From an uncultured Catenibacillus sp. (GTDB lineage: Bacteria > Bacillota > Clostridia > Lachnospirales > Lachnospiraceae), in assembly GCA_934339005.1 (NCBI GenBank), contig CAKRHR010000037.1:1-27086 (forward strand): a DNA stretch of 27,086 bases. Direction: 5' to 3'. The translations under genes and the position numbers were made by a program. This document shows, piece after piece, positions 14,080 through 22,040 of this stretch (position 1 is the stretch's first letter; each line of letters opens with the position of its first letter). The notes beneath the pieces are model-generated. The model saw only the letters and a program-made list of their open reading frames with translations. It searched no databases and was not told the origin of the DNA.

Positions 14080-15057
14080 ATGGCTGTAATCGAAGTAAAT
14101 CATCTGACGAAGCGCTATGGAAAACATATTGCAGTGGATGATTTGAGTTTTAAAGTTGAAAAAGGACAGATTTTTGGTTTCCTTGGACCAAATGGTGCGG
14201 GTAAATCTACAACGATGAATATTATGACAGGATATCTTGGGGCATCTGAAGGTGAGGTACTTATTGATGGCCACAATATTCTCGAAGAACCGGAAGCTGC
14301 TAAAAAGTGCATTGGCTATTTACCGGAAATTCCACCATTATATACGGATATGACGGTTTATGAATATTTATGCTTTGCTGCAGAACTAAAGAAAATTCCT
14401 AAAAAGGAACGAAAAGAAGCTGTAGACAAGGCTCTTGAGATGACAAAACTGGAGGATATGCAGGCACGATTGATTAAGAACCTGTCCAAAGGTTATAAGC
14501 AGCGTGTAGGTCTTGCTCAGGCCATTCTTGGTTTTCCTCCGATTATTATTCTGGATGAACCGACAGTAGGTCTTGACCCGAAGCAGATTATTGAGATCAG
14601 AGATTTGATTAAACAGCTTGCTAAAGAACATACCGTTATATTGAGTTCTCATATTCTTCAGGAGGTCAGTGCAGTGTGTGATCATGTGATGATTATTTCA
14701 CATGGCAGACTGGCAGCCAGCGATACGCCGGAAAATCTGGAGAAGATGATGCGTCAGGAGGATGTGCTTGAACTTGAAGTGATGGGCGGCGTTGCTGCTG
14801 TGACGCAGGTTATTCAGGACGTAGCCCCTGCAAGCAGCATCGAGAACATTAAAGAATACGAAGGTATAACGAGCTGTCAGGTTGTATTTGCGGATGGCGG
14901 CGATTACAGAGAAGCGCTGTTCTATGCATTTGCAGAAGCTCAGATGGCGATTTTAACGATGAAATCATCCACAGTATCGCTTGAAGAAATTTTCCTTGAA
15001 CTGACATCAGGTGAACAGGAAGATGAGGAGGAAGACAACGATGACAGCGATTTATAA
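14080..15057 (+). CDS. ABC transporter ATP-binding protein, GldA-like
   Basis: A 325-residue ABC-2 type ATPase. Walker A GPNGAGKST (36-44), signature LSKGYKQR (135-142), Walker B ILDEP (157-161) and H-loop SSHIL (H191) are all present. After the nucleotide-binding domain there is a further domain of about 100 residues and an acidic tail (EQEDEEEDNDDSDL), as in gliding-type ATPases. ATG 14080 is preferred to the upstream ATG at 14056, which lies before the GGGAGG ribosome binding site (14063-14068). It overlaps the permease by 17 bases. With its neighbours it forms a GldA-GldF-GldG-like set; in gut Clostridia these sets do not imply gliding, and the substrate is unknown. Confidence 0.9.
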   Translation: MAVIEVNHLTKRYGKHIAVDDLSFKVEKGQIFGFLGPNGAGKSTTMNIMTGYLGASEGEVLIDGHNILEEPEAAKKCIGYLPEIPPLYTDMTVYEYLCFAAELKKIPKKERKEAVDKALEMTKLEDMQARLIKNLSKGYKQRVGLAQAILGFPPIIILDEPTVGLDPKQIIEIRDLIKQLAKEHTVILSSHILQEVSAVCDHVMIISHGRLAASDTPENLEKMMRQEDVLELEVMGGVAAVTQVIQDVAPASSIENIKEYEGITSCQVVFADGGDYREALFYAFAEAQMAILTMKSSTVSLEEIFLELTSGEQEDEEEDNDDSDL

Positions 15058-15745
15058 AAGAGAATTAAAATCCTATTTTGATTCCATGATAGGTTATGTA
15101 TTTATTGCCTTTGTGACAGCGTTTACAGGTATTTATTTCATGGTATATAACCTGTTTAACGGGTATCCATACTTTTCATACTCCCTTGGAAGTACATTTA
15201 CGATTATGCTTCTTGCAATTCCGGTATTAACGATGAAGTGTTTTGCTGAAGAAAGAAAAATGAAAACTGATCAGATGCTTTTAACAGCACCTGTGAGTCT
15301 GACAAAAATTGTCCTTGGCAAATATCTGGCGATGATGACAGTATATGCCGGACCGACATTAATTTTTTGCATTTGTCCACTGATTATCAAGGCAAATGGC
15401 ACAGCATATCTGTTTTCAGATTACATGACTATTATCACATATTTCTTAGTCGGTGGCGTGTTTGTATCGATTGGTATGTTAATTTCGTCGTTGACAGAGA
15501 GCCAGATTATTGCGGCTGTGGGTACATTTGGCGTTATGTTTTTGCTGATTTTATGGCAGAATCTGATGCAGTTTTTACCAACGGCTGTCAGAGGCGTTCT
15601 TTCAAAAGTTGATGTGATGGCACCATTTGAGAATTTTGCATATAACCAGGTCTTTGATGTGACCGGCTGGATTGCGTATATATCTGTGATAGCAGTATGT
15701 ATTTTCCTGACCGTACAGTCACTTGCAAAAAGACGTTGGAGTTAG
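15041..15745 (+). CDS. ABC-2 permease, GldF-like
   Basis: A 234-residue membrane protein with six hydrophobic segments. It contains the family stretch TMKCFAEERKMKTDQMLLTAPVSLTKIVLGKY after the second helix, with E-E-R-K-x-x-T-D-Q-x-L-L-T-A-P typical of GldF/CcmB-like permeases. The start at 15041 has GAGGAGG 11 bases upstream, inside the ATPase gene; the earlier in-frame ATG at 15011 would precede that site. It is translationally coupled to the ATPase, and the next gene follows after 12 bases. It should form a homodimeric channel with the ATPase. Confidence 0.88.
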   Translation: MTAIYKRELKSYFDSMIGYVFIAFVTAFTGIYFMVYNLFNGYPYFSYSLGSTFTIMLLAIPVLTMKCFAEERKMKTDQMLLTAPVSLTKIVLGKYLAMMTVYAGPTLIFCICPLIIKANGTAYLFSDYMTIITYFLVGGVFVSIGMLISSLTESQIIAAVGTFGVMFLLILWQNLMQFLPTAVRGVLSKVDVMAPFENFAYNQVFDVTGWIAYISVIAVCIFLTVQSLAKRRWS

Positions 15746-15757
15746 GAGGGTGCCGTG

Positions 15758-17155
15758 ATGAATAAAATAAAAAATATATTTACAGGCAAAAAATTTAAAC
15801 ATGGCAGTTTCAGTGTCGGACTTTGCGTTGTTGTTATTGCAATTGTACTTGTGTTGAATATGGTGATTCGCTTATTGCCGGATTCTATAAAAAATATTGA
15901 TATTTCCAGTACAAAGATTTACACCATTGGTGAAGTGACAGAGAGTGTGGTTGGCAGTCTGGATAAAGATGTGCAGATTCACATTATTGCAGAGGAAAGT
16001 AAGATTGATGACCGTATTTTAAAATTTGTTCAGAAATACACAGAATTATCGGATAAACTTTCTTATGATATTATTGATCCGGTACTTCATCCATCTGTTT
16101 TAAACGAATACAATGTCAGCCAGAACACAATCGTTGTTGAGTGTGCAGATACCGGAAAACAGACAAGTATTGCATTTACAGACATTATCGTATATGACCA
16201 GTCAAGTTACTATTATTATGGACAGACCGTTGAAAAGGAATTTGACGGTGAAGGTCAGCTTACAAGTGCTGTAGATTATGTGACAAATGAAAATACAAAG
16301 ACTGTATATACCATTGAAGGTCATGGAGAGAGTGCCCTTGGTACAACAGCATCTGATTTACTGGATAAACAGAACTTTAATGTTAATTCGGTCAATCTTA
16401 TTACAGAAGGTGCTATTCCAGAGGATTGCGATTTGCTTCTGATTAATGGAGCAACAAAGGATTTTGCAGAAGATGAAATTACGATGCTCACTGATTATAT
16501 GGATGCCGGTGGAAAGATTGTTTTACTTGTCGGTGATACAGAGGATGCAATGACAAATTTGCGTGGATTTATGGAGCATTATGGTATCAAACAGGTGGAT
16601 GGTTATATTGCTGATGCTGAACGTTATTATCAGCAGAATATGTACTGGATTTTCCCGAACTTATCTTCAAGTTGCGATATTACATCTGATTTTGGTACAG
16701 ATGACCTTGTCCTTTTGATTAATTCAAGAGGTTTTGAACTGACAGACCCTGCAGATGAAGATGTCACAACAACGGAATTTATGACAACATCCTCAAATGG
16801 CTATGCAGTTAATGGAGATGACCAGACGCAGGGCGCTTATGTACTTGGTGCCATTGCGGAAAAGAATATTGATTCTGAAACAATGGGTTGTCTGACAGTG
16901 CTTGGTACAAATACAATCGTTGAAGACAATATTGTTCAGGCGTTCCCTAGTCTGGCAAATACGAGTGTCTTTATGAATTCAATTACAGGAAACTTTAATG
17001 ATGTAAGCACGATTTCTATTGAAAGCAAGAGCCTTGAAATCAGCTATAACACAGTAACATCACCGGGCAGCATCGGTATGATATTTATTGCGGTTGTACC
17101 ACTGGCAATTCTGATTGCAGGTTTTGTACACTGGATACGCAGACGTAAAGCCTGA
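15758..17155 (+). CDS. GldG-like ABC transporter auxiliary protein
   Basis: A 465-residue protein. A short basic cytoplasmic N-terminus precedes a helix at about 20-40, then a large extracytoplasmic part, then a C-terminal helix at about 440-460 with an RRRKA end. The segment STKIYTIGEVTESVVGSLDKDVQIHII is typical of the GldG/ABC_transp_aux family, in which this thioredoxin-like region sits just outside the membrane. INGATKDFAEDEITMLTDYMDAGGKIVLLV is the middle glutamine-amidotransferase-like (non-catalytic) part. ATG 15758 is preferred over GTG 15755 because the GGAGGG spacing is 7. The role is probably to present or gate substrate for the ABC pair. Confidence 0.85.
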   Translation: MNKIKNIFTGKKFKHGSFSVGLCVVVIAIVLVLNMVIRLLPDSIKNIDISSTKIYTIGEVTESVVGSLDKDVQIHIIAEESKIDDRILKFVQKYTELSDKLSYDIIDPVLHPSVLNEYNVSQNTIVVECADTGKQTSIAFTDIIVYDQSSYYYYGQTVEKEFDGEGQLTSAVDYVTNENTKTVYTIEGHGESALGTTASDLLDKQNFNVNSVNLITEGAIPEDCDLLLINGATKDFAEDEITMLTDYMDAGGKIVLLVGDTEDAMTNLRGFMEHYGIKQVDGYIADAERYYQQNMYWIFPNLSSSCDITSDFGTDDLVLLINSRGFELTDPADEDVTTTEFMTTSSNGYAVNGDDQTQGAYVLGAIAEKNIDSETMGCLTVLGTNTIVEDNIVQAFPSLANTSVFMNSITGNFNDVSTISIESKSLEISYNTVTSPGSIGMIFIAVVPLAILIAGFVHWIRRRKA

Positions 17156-17181
17156 GATATGAGATAAAACAGGAGGCAGAT

Positions 17182-18219
17182 ATGACAGGCAAAAATAAAA
17201 ACAAAGTTTTATTAATATTAGTGGCAGTGCTTGTAATGATTTGTGCGATTTATTTTATCATTACAAAGGTTACAGCAGCCAAAGAGGCTAAGAAGGAATC
17301 GGAAGCAACTGCTGAGTCAGAGGCAAATCGTATATGGGTTACACAGATTGATGAAGTCACAGGCATTTCAATTCATGATGGGGATACACAGCTTGATTTT
17401 GAAAAAACAGATGGCACCTGGTATACCACAGAGGACAAAGATTTTCCTGTAGATCAGGATAAGATGTCAGCACTTGTGTCAGAATACAGTGATGTGGAGT
17501 CTAGCAGAAGTCTTGTGAATGGCGATGATTTGAGCGATTACGGATTAAATGCTCCATCGCTGACGATCTCTGTGACAGATGGTAATGGTGTGGTGACACA
17601 GTTGTTAGTTGGTGATAAAGTAGGTGATGAGTATTATCTGAAAACAGCAGATGGTGACACCATTTATACAGTAGCTGATACAGTCGTTTCAACAGTGTCA
17701 GGACTTACATTGTATGATTATGTTAAGATTAATCAGTTGCCGACAGTAACTGCAGACCAGATTGAAAATATTACCATAGATGCGGGTGATAAGACCTATG
17801 TGATGGAGGCGGAAGACAGTATAGCTTCAGACAGTACATCCTCTGGTGATGAAACAAATGCTTCTGATACATCAAATGCAGCAGGTACAGATGAAACTAC
17901 AAAAAGCGAAAATGCAGAGAGTGAAAAATCTAACTCCGAAACCTGGAGTTCTCTGACACAGGCACTTGCAGGTATGTCCATAGACAGTTGTGTGGATTAT
18001 AATGCGTCAGAAGAAGCGTTGAAGACATATGGTTTAAAATCACCATCCAAACGTATAGAATATACTTATGAGAATGATGAAGGACAAAATACAGTTACAT
18101 TGTATATTGGTGAGATGACAGCAGATGGTACAGGTTATTACGTGCTTCAGTCAGGTTCATCCGCAGTCAATATCATTTTAGCACAGAGTATTGATGGCTT
18201 GCTTGGATATTTGCAGTAA
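17182..18219 (+). CDS. DUF4340 membrane-anchored protein of the ABC operon
   Basis: A 345-residue protein. An N-terminal helix (about 8-28) anchors it, and the rest is outside. DUF4340-like features are a strand-rich part (ISIHDGDTQLDFEKTDGTWY) followed by a D-x-D-K-M-x-x-L-V helix, then LSDYGLNAP and LLVGDKVGDEYYLK. A second, shorter copy of the same pattern follows (EEALKTYGLKSP, TLYIGEMTADGTGYYVL). Between the copies is a Ser/Thr/Glu/Asp-rich linker (about 215-255) of low complexity. AGGAGG lies 7 bases before the ATG. DUF4340 genes commonly follow gldG-like genes, and this confirms the operon. The exact function is unknown. Confidence 0.85.
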   Translation: MTGKNKNKVLLILVAVLVMICAIYFIITKVTAAKEAKKESEATAESEANRIWVTQIDEVTGISIHDGDTQLDFEKTDGTWYTTEDKDFPVDQDKMSALVSEYSDVESSRSLVNGDDLSDYGLNAPSLTISVTDGNGVVTQLLVGDKVGDEYYLKTADGDTIYTVADTVVSTVSGLTLYDYVKINQLPTVTADQIENITIDAGDKTYVMEAEDSIASDSTSSGDETNASDTSNAAGTDETTKSENAESEKSNSETWSSLTQALAGMSIDSCVDYNASEEALKTYGLKSPSKRIEYTYENDEGQNTVTLYIGEMTADGTGYYVLQSGSSAVNIILAQSIDGLLGYLQ

Positions 18220-18309
18220 ATCGGATTAAAGAGATGGTGAACTCTTGGAAAAACACCAAAGATGTATATGTTAAAATAACAGTTCAAAGTAAAACAAGAC
18301 ATTGTGTCG

Positions 18310-18339
18310 ATTTTTGCAGTGCTTTTTTGCGCAAAAAAT
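18310..18339. repeat. A/T-tract palindromes after the ABC operon
   Basis: TTTTTTGC-GCAAAAAA (18323-18338) is a perfect 16-base palindrome. ATTTTTGC at 18310-18317 can alternatively pair with GCAAAAAAT (18331-18339), giving a hairpin. It could be a weak terminator for the ABC operon or a binding site. The pairing is A/T-rich, so the call is tentative. Confidence 0.4.
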
Positions 18340-18378
18340 AGGAATTAACTTGCAATGCACAAGAAGAAAGGGAGTACA

Positions 18379-18716
18379 ATGTCTAAATACGAATACACCA
18401 TGCAGACAATTGACCGGGAAGGCCTTTTTATTACAGGTAAAGATGGAATGCTTAGCACAGATGCCCTGACTGGTTTATATAACGAACGTTATCTGACTTC
18501 TGTTTTGCAGATGAAGGAAGAAAGTCATCAGCAGTTTAAATTATTTTATCTGGATTTGAATATGTTTAAATCAGTCAATGATACGTATGGACATGATGTT
18601 GGTGACAAGCTGCGGTTATGCGATTTATCCGAACCATGAGGGGGGATATTCGCAAAGTGCGTATTCTGGCAGACCATAAAATGTACAGAGATAAACAGGA
18701 AAACAGGCTACGATGA
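18379..18716 (+). pseudogene. Decayed GGDEF-domain (diguanylate cyclase) gene
   Basis: Starts at ATG 18379 behind AAAGGGAG and reads a normal GGDEF beginning: STDALTGLYNERYLTSVLQ, then FKLFYLDLNMFKSVNDTYGHDVGDKL. After GDKL the frame runs out to a TGA at 18637-18639. In a second frame the same DNA continues with CGYAIYPNHEGG (the late GYAIYP strand), and in a third frame it ends with ILADHKMYRDKQENRLR and TGA 18714-18716 (the last helix of a GGDEF domain). The GGDEF/GGEEF signature and about 70 residues are missing. The locus therefore has one internal deletion that also broke the frame, plus a frameshift. It cannot make an active cyclase; an N-terminal peptide of about 86 residues may still be made. 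Confidence 0.85.
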
Positions 18717-18728
18717 CGCACAAAGTAA

Positions 18729-18757
18729 TTGCAAATCCTTCATAATTAGTATACTAT
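18729..18757 (+). promoter_or_regulatory. Candidate promoter of the dut-thrE-map-sda operon
   Basis: TTGCAA (18729-18734) and TACTAT (18752-18757) are 17 bases apart; an overlapping TATACT at 18750 would give a 15-base spacer. It lies about 60 bases before the dut start and after the decayed GGDEF gene, which fits, but the hexamers are each two mismatches from consensus. Confidence 0.38.
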
Positions 18758-18813
18758 ATAGGATGTCAGAAGTTAAACTATGACAGTGATATGAAAAGTG
18801 AAGGAGAAGAAAA

Positions 18814-19248
18814 GTGATTAACCTTAAAGTGAAATATTTTTCTGAAGATATTGAAAAATTAAGATATATTGACGGTAAATCCGATTGGATTGATTTGCGC
18901 AGTGCAGCAGATGTTGAGTTAAAAGCCGGTGAATTTAAACTGATTCCCCTTGGCATTGCGATTGAACTGCCACATGGCTATGAAGCACATGTTGTGCCAC
19001 GTTCAAGTACGTTTAAGAACTTTGGAGTACTCCAGGTCAACAGCATGGGCGTGATCGATGAAACTTACTGTGGTGATAATGACCAGTGGTTTATGCCTGT
19101 GCTTGCAGTGCGTGATACGAAGATTTGTGTTAATGACAGAATCTGTCAGTTTAGAATTATGGAGCATCAGCCTGCATTGACATTTGAACAGGTAGATCAT
19201 CTTGAAGGTGCCGACAGGGGCGGCTTTGGTTCTACAGGAAAGCAATAA
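18814..19248 (+). CDS. dut: dUTP diphosphatase (dUTPase), trimeric type
   Basis: A 144-residue enzyme, the usual length, splitting dUTP to dUMP and PPi to keep uracil out of DNA and feed dTMP synthesis. All five motifs are visible: IDLRSAAD (26-33), PRSST (62-66), GVIDETYCG (79-87, with the catalytic Asp82), ICQFRIM (110-116) and the P-loop-like RGGFGSTG (135-142). The start is GTG at 18814, supported by AAGGAGAAG just upstream; no better ATG fits the motif-1 spacing. It is the first gene of a compact run through sdaAA, with 18 bases to the next gene. Confidence 0.95.
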   Translation: MINLKVKYFSEDIEKLRYIDGKSDWIDLRSAADVELKAGEFKLIPLGIAIELPHGYEAHVVPRSSTFKNFGVLQVNSMGVIDETYCGDNDQWFMPVLAVRDTKICVNDRICQFRIMEHQPALTFEQVDHLEGADRGGFGSTGKQ

Positions 19249-19266
19249 CTATCATACGAGGGTGTT

Positions 19267-20022
19267 ATGGATAATTTGAAACAGATTCTGGATTTGGCAT
19301 CACGTATGGCGGTTGTGCTTATCGGCAGTGGTGCGGAAATTTCCAGAGTGGAGGAAACCCTGCAGCATATTTCAGACCATTTTGAAGTTGACAGGACAGA
19401 GATGTTTGTCATCGCAAATGGTCTGTTTGTCAGTATGCAAAAGGGTGGGGTGTATGAGCATGTCCGGATACAGTATGTACCGGAGGTGTCAGCCAATATG
19501 GCTAAGATATGCAGAGTGAACGAAATGTCCAGAGCATTATGCGAGAATCGCTGGACAGTTGAGGAAGCACTTGATGAACTGAGTGCCATTGAGCAGTACA
19601 GATGTCGCCGCCGATATTTAGTTGTTCTTGCATCGGGCTTTGGCGCCGGTGCATTTTGTTATTTATTTGGTGGGAATTTCAGAGATTGTATTGGTGCAGG
19701 TATCAGTGGTTTTGTATTGTGGTTGGTGCTTGAATTAGTAGATAAACTACATTTATCCAGAGTGTTGTTAAATATTGCAGGTGCATGGCTGGCAACGCTT
19801 GTCTGTCTCATTTTTTATAAGTTTGGACTGATACAGCATGTAAGCAATGCAATTATGGGGGCAGTCATTCCGTTAGTGCCGGGCGTTTTGTTTTTAAATG
19901 GCATCCGGGATATTGCGGACGGTGATTTTATATCAGGTGGCATACGATTGATGGAGGCGATTATGATATTTTTCTGTATTGCTGCGGGTATGGTGATTGC
20001 GATGCGCCTGTGGCATATTTAG
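19267..20022 (+). CDS. Threonine/serine exporter family protein, N-terminal (DUF1212/ThrE) half
   Basis: A 251-residue protein. The cytoplasmic front part carries the ThrE/DUF1212 pattern (LIGSGAEISRVEETLQHI at about 18-36, then VIANGLFVSMQKGG), followed by about four to five hydrophobic segments from residue 118. In this family a large DUF1212 protein and a small DUF3815 protein together make the equivalent of one ThrE exporter, moving Thr/Ser out by proton motive force. The next gene supplies the small half. GAGGG precedes ATG 19267. The exporter lies upstream of the serine dehydratase genes, suggesting shared control of serine level. Confidence 0.88.
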   Translation: MDNLKQILDLASRMAVVLIGSGAEISRVEETLQHISDHFEVDRTEMFVIANGLFVSMQKGGVYEHVRIQYVPEVSANMAKICRVNEMSRALCENRWTVEEALDELSAIEQYRCRRRYLVVLASGFGAGAFCYLFGGNFRDCIGAGISGFVLWLVLELVDKLHLSRVLLNIAGAWLATLVCLIFYKFGLIQHVSNAIMGAVIPLVPGVLFLNGIRDIADGDFISGGIRLMEAIMIFFCIAAGMVIAMRLWHI

Positions 20023-20037
20023 ATGGAGGAACAAAAG

Positions 20038-20493
20038 ATGATGGATAGTGTGTATCAGGTCATTGCGGCCTTCATAGGAACGGTGGCATTTTCGATTATA
20101 TTCAGAGTGCCTGGGCGTCAGTGCGTGTGCTGTGGTATCGTTGGCAGCATTGGATGGATATTTTATCTGATTGTACGAGGAGCTTCAGAGAGCGTTGCCT
20201 GTCTTGTAGCTTCCATCGTTGTTGTTGTTCTGGCAAGAGTACTGGCTGTACTTCGAAAGGTACCGTCGAACGTATTTATGCTGCCGGGCATGTTTCCGGT
20301 GCTTCCCGGTATCGGGATTTGTAATACCATTTATCGCATTATGAGTGGTAACTGGATGGACGGTGTAAGCTTGGGACTGGATACATTAAAACAAATTGGT
20401 GCAATGGTGTTGGGAATTATTATTGTATTCTCAATTCCGAACAAAGTGTTTGCAAAGGTAGGTAAGTTAAATGAAAAAGTTGGGAAGAAATGA
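20038..20493 (+). CDS. Threonine/serine exporter family protein, C-terminal (DUF3815) half
   Basis: A 151-residue polytopic protein with about five hydrophobic segments. It has PGRQCVCCGIVGSIGWIFYL and the DUF3815-type VPSNVFMLPGMFPVLPGIGI. ATG 20038 is chosen because GGAGG (20026-20030) sits 8 bases before it; the ATG at 20023 directly behind the previous stop would put the ribosome binding site inside the coding region. It overlaps the next gene by 23 bases. It is expected to complex with the preceding protein in the membrane. Confidence 0.87.
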   Translation: MMDSVYQVIAAFIGTVAFSIIFRVPGRQCVCCGIVGSIGWIFYLIVRGASESVACLVASIVVVVLARVLAVLRKVPSNVFMLPGMFPVLPGIGICNTIYRIMSGNWMDGVSLGLDTLKQIGAMVLGIIIVFSIPNKVFAKVGKLNEKVGKK

Positions 20494-21343
20494 CCTCTGT
20501 TGGTGTGGCAGTGGCAGAAAGTACAAAGCGTGCCATGAAGCATTTGATGAAAAGATTTTGAGATTTAAAGATGCCGGACATATCGTGCCGACACATAAAA
20601 TCATCAAAACTAAAGAACAGATTGACGGTATCCGTGAGAGCGGTAAAATCAATGTTGCCGTTTTGGATGAAGTGGCAGCGCGCATTAAAGTTGGTATGTC
20701 TACACAGGAAATTGATGATATTGTGTCACAGACAACTAAAAAATACGGTGCGATTGCAGCGCCTTTAAATTACGAAGGTTTTCCAAAGAGTGTGTGCACA
20801 TCCATCAATTCACAGGTGTGCCACGGTATTCCTTCTGAGGAAGATATTCTTGAAGAGGGAGATATTGTCAATGTCGATGTATCAACGATTTATAAAGGCT
20901 ATTTTTCAGATTCTTCAAGAATGTTCTGCATGGGTAATGTACATCCTGAATGGCAGAAACTTGTGGATGTCACAAAGGAAAGTATTCAGGTGGGTTTAAA
21001 TGAAGTGAAACCTTGGAATTTCCTTGGTGATATGGGTGAAGCTATTCATAATTTTGTTAAAGCGCATGGTTATACAGTGGTCAGAGATATCGGCGGTCAC
21101 GGTGTTGGTCTTGAATTTCACGAAGACCCATTTGTCAGCTACGTGACTAAAAAAGGTACAGAGATGCTGATGGTGCCGGGCATGGTATTTACGATTGAAC
21201 CGATGGTCAACATGGGCACCGATGAAATTTTTGTAGATGAGGCTAATGACTGGACGGTATATACAGATGACAATATGCCATCCGCACAGTGGGAAGTCAC
21301 TGTGGCAGTAACAGAGGACGGCTATGAATTATTAGCGTGGTAA
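20471..21343 (+). CDS. map: Methionine aminopeptidase with N-terminal SEC-C zinc motif
   Basis: A 290-residue type I methionine aminopeptidase, removing the starting Met from new proteins. The N-terminal SEC-C motif GRNDLCWCGSGRKYKACH (5-22; C10, C12, C21, H22) binds zinc and may guide ribosome contact. The catalytic set is complete: H118 in QVCHGIP, D136, D147, H210 in GGHGVGLEFHE, E243 in FTIEP and E275 in WEVTVAV. The start overlaps the exporter gene behind AGGTAGG. The SEC-C form is common in Clostridia, often alongside a shorter Map elsewhere; this may be the second copy. Sharing an operon with Ser/Thr export and serine degradation is not obviously functional. Confidence 0.95.
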   Translation: MKKLGRNDLCWCGSGRKYKACHEAFDEKILRFKDAGHIVPTHKIIKTKEQIDGIRESGKINVAVLDEVAARIKVGMSTQEIDDIVSQTTKKYGAIAAPLNYEGFPKSVCTSINSQVCHGIPSEEDILEEGDIVNVDVSTIYKGYFSDSSRMFCMGNVHPEWQKLVDVTKESIQVGLNEVKPWNFLGDMGEAIHNFVKAHGYTVVRDIGGHGVGLEFHEDPFVSYVTKKGTEMLMVPGMVFTIEPMVNMGTDEIFVDEANDWTVYTDDNMPSAQWEVTVAVTEDGYELLAW

Positions 21344-21347
21344 TTTT

Positions 21348-22040
21348 ATGGGATTATTTGATATTATCGGTCCGGTGATGGTCGGACCAAGCAGTTCGCA
21401 CACAGCAGGCGCCGTCAGAATCGGATTGATGGCCAGATGTTTACTGCAGGAAAAACCAGTATACGGAGAAATAGGTCTGCATGGTTCCTTTGCCGATACA
21501 GGCAAAGGGCATGGCACGGATAAAGCACTGGTTGCGGGTATTCTTGGCATGCAGCCGGAGGATGAACGTATTCCGGACAGCTATGAGCTGGCAAAACATC
21601 AGAATTTCCGATTTGTGATGAGGCATGTGTATATCAAAAATGCGCACCCAAATACAGCGCTGATTCATTTACAAGGTGTCAGTGGCAAAGAGATTCTTGT
21701 GCAGGCAGCTTCTGTTGGCGGCGGTATGATTCGCGTAGAACAACTGGATGGCATTCCGGTGAGCTTTTGTGGACAGTGCCCGACATTAGTTGTATACAAT
21801 GTGGATAAACCGGGGCTGGTGGCAAGAATTGCATCGGTGTTGGCAGAGAAAGAAGTCAATATCGGCACAATGCAGGTGCACAGGGAACGCAGAGGCATCA
21901 GTGCAGTGACGGTAGTTGAAACAGACCAGTTGCTTCATAGCGAAGTGGTCGACCAGTTAAAATGTCTGGAGGGAGTGACGAAGGTCACCTATTTTGACGG
22001 TATGTATGGAGGATGTGAAGATGGCACTGTCACTGAATAA
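21348..22040 (+). CDS. sdaAB: L-serine dehydratase, Fe-S dependent, beta subunit
   Basis: A 230-residue subunit. It begins with the domain containing GPSSSHTAGA (13-22), which binds serine, and ends with an ACT domain (VDKPGLVARIASVLAEK to KVTYFDG, about 149-222). With the alpha subunit it converts L-serine to pyruvate and ammonia, using a 4Fe-4S cluster. The ACT domain of this type can bind serine as regulator. It begins only 4 bases after the map stop with a poor ribosome binding site, so translation is likely coupled to map. It overlaps sdaAA by 20 bases. Confidence 0.93.
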   Translation: MGLFDIIGPVMVGPSSSHTAGAVRIGLMARCLLQEKPVYGEIGLHGSFADTGKGHGTDKALVAGILGMQPEDERIPDSYELAKHQNFRFVMRHVYIKNAHPNTALIHLQGVSGKEILVQAASVGGGMIRVEQLDGIPVSFCGQCPTLVVYNVDKPGLVARIASVLAEKEVNIGTMQVHRERRGISAVTVVETDQLLHSEVVDQLKCLEGVTKVTYFDGMYGGCEDGTVTE

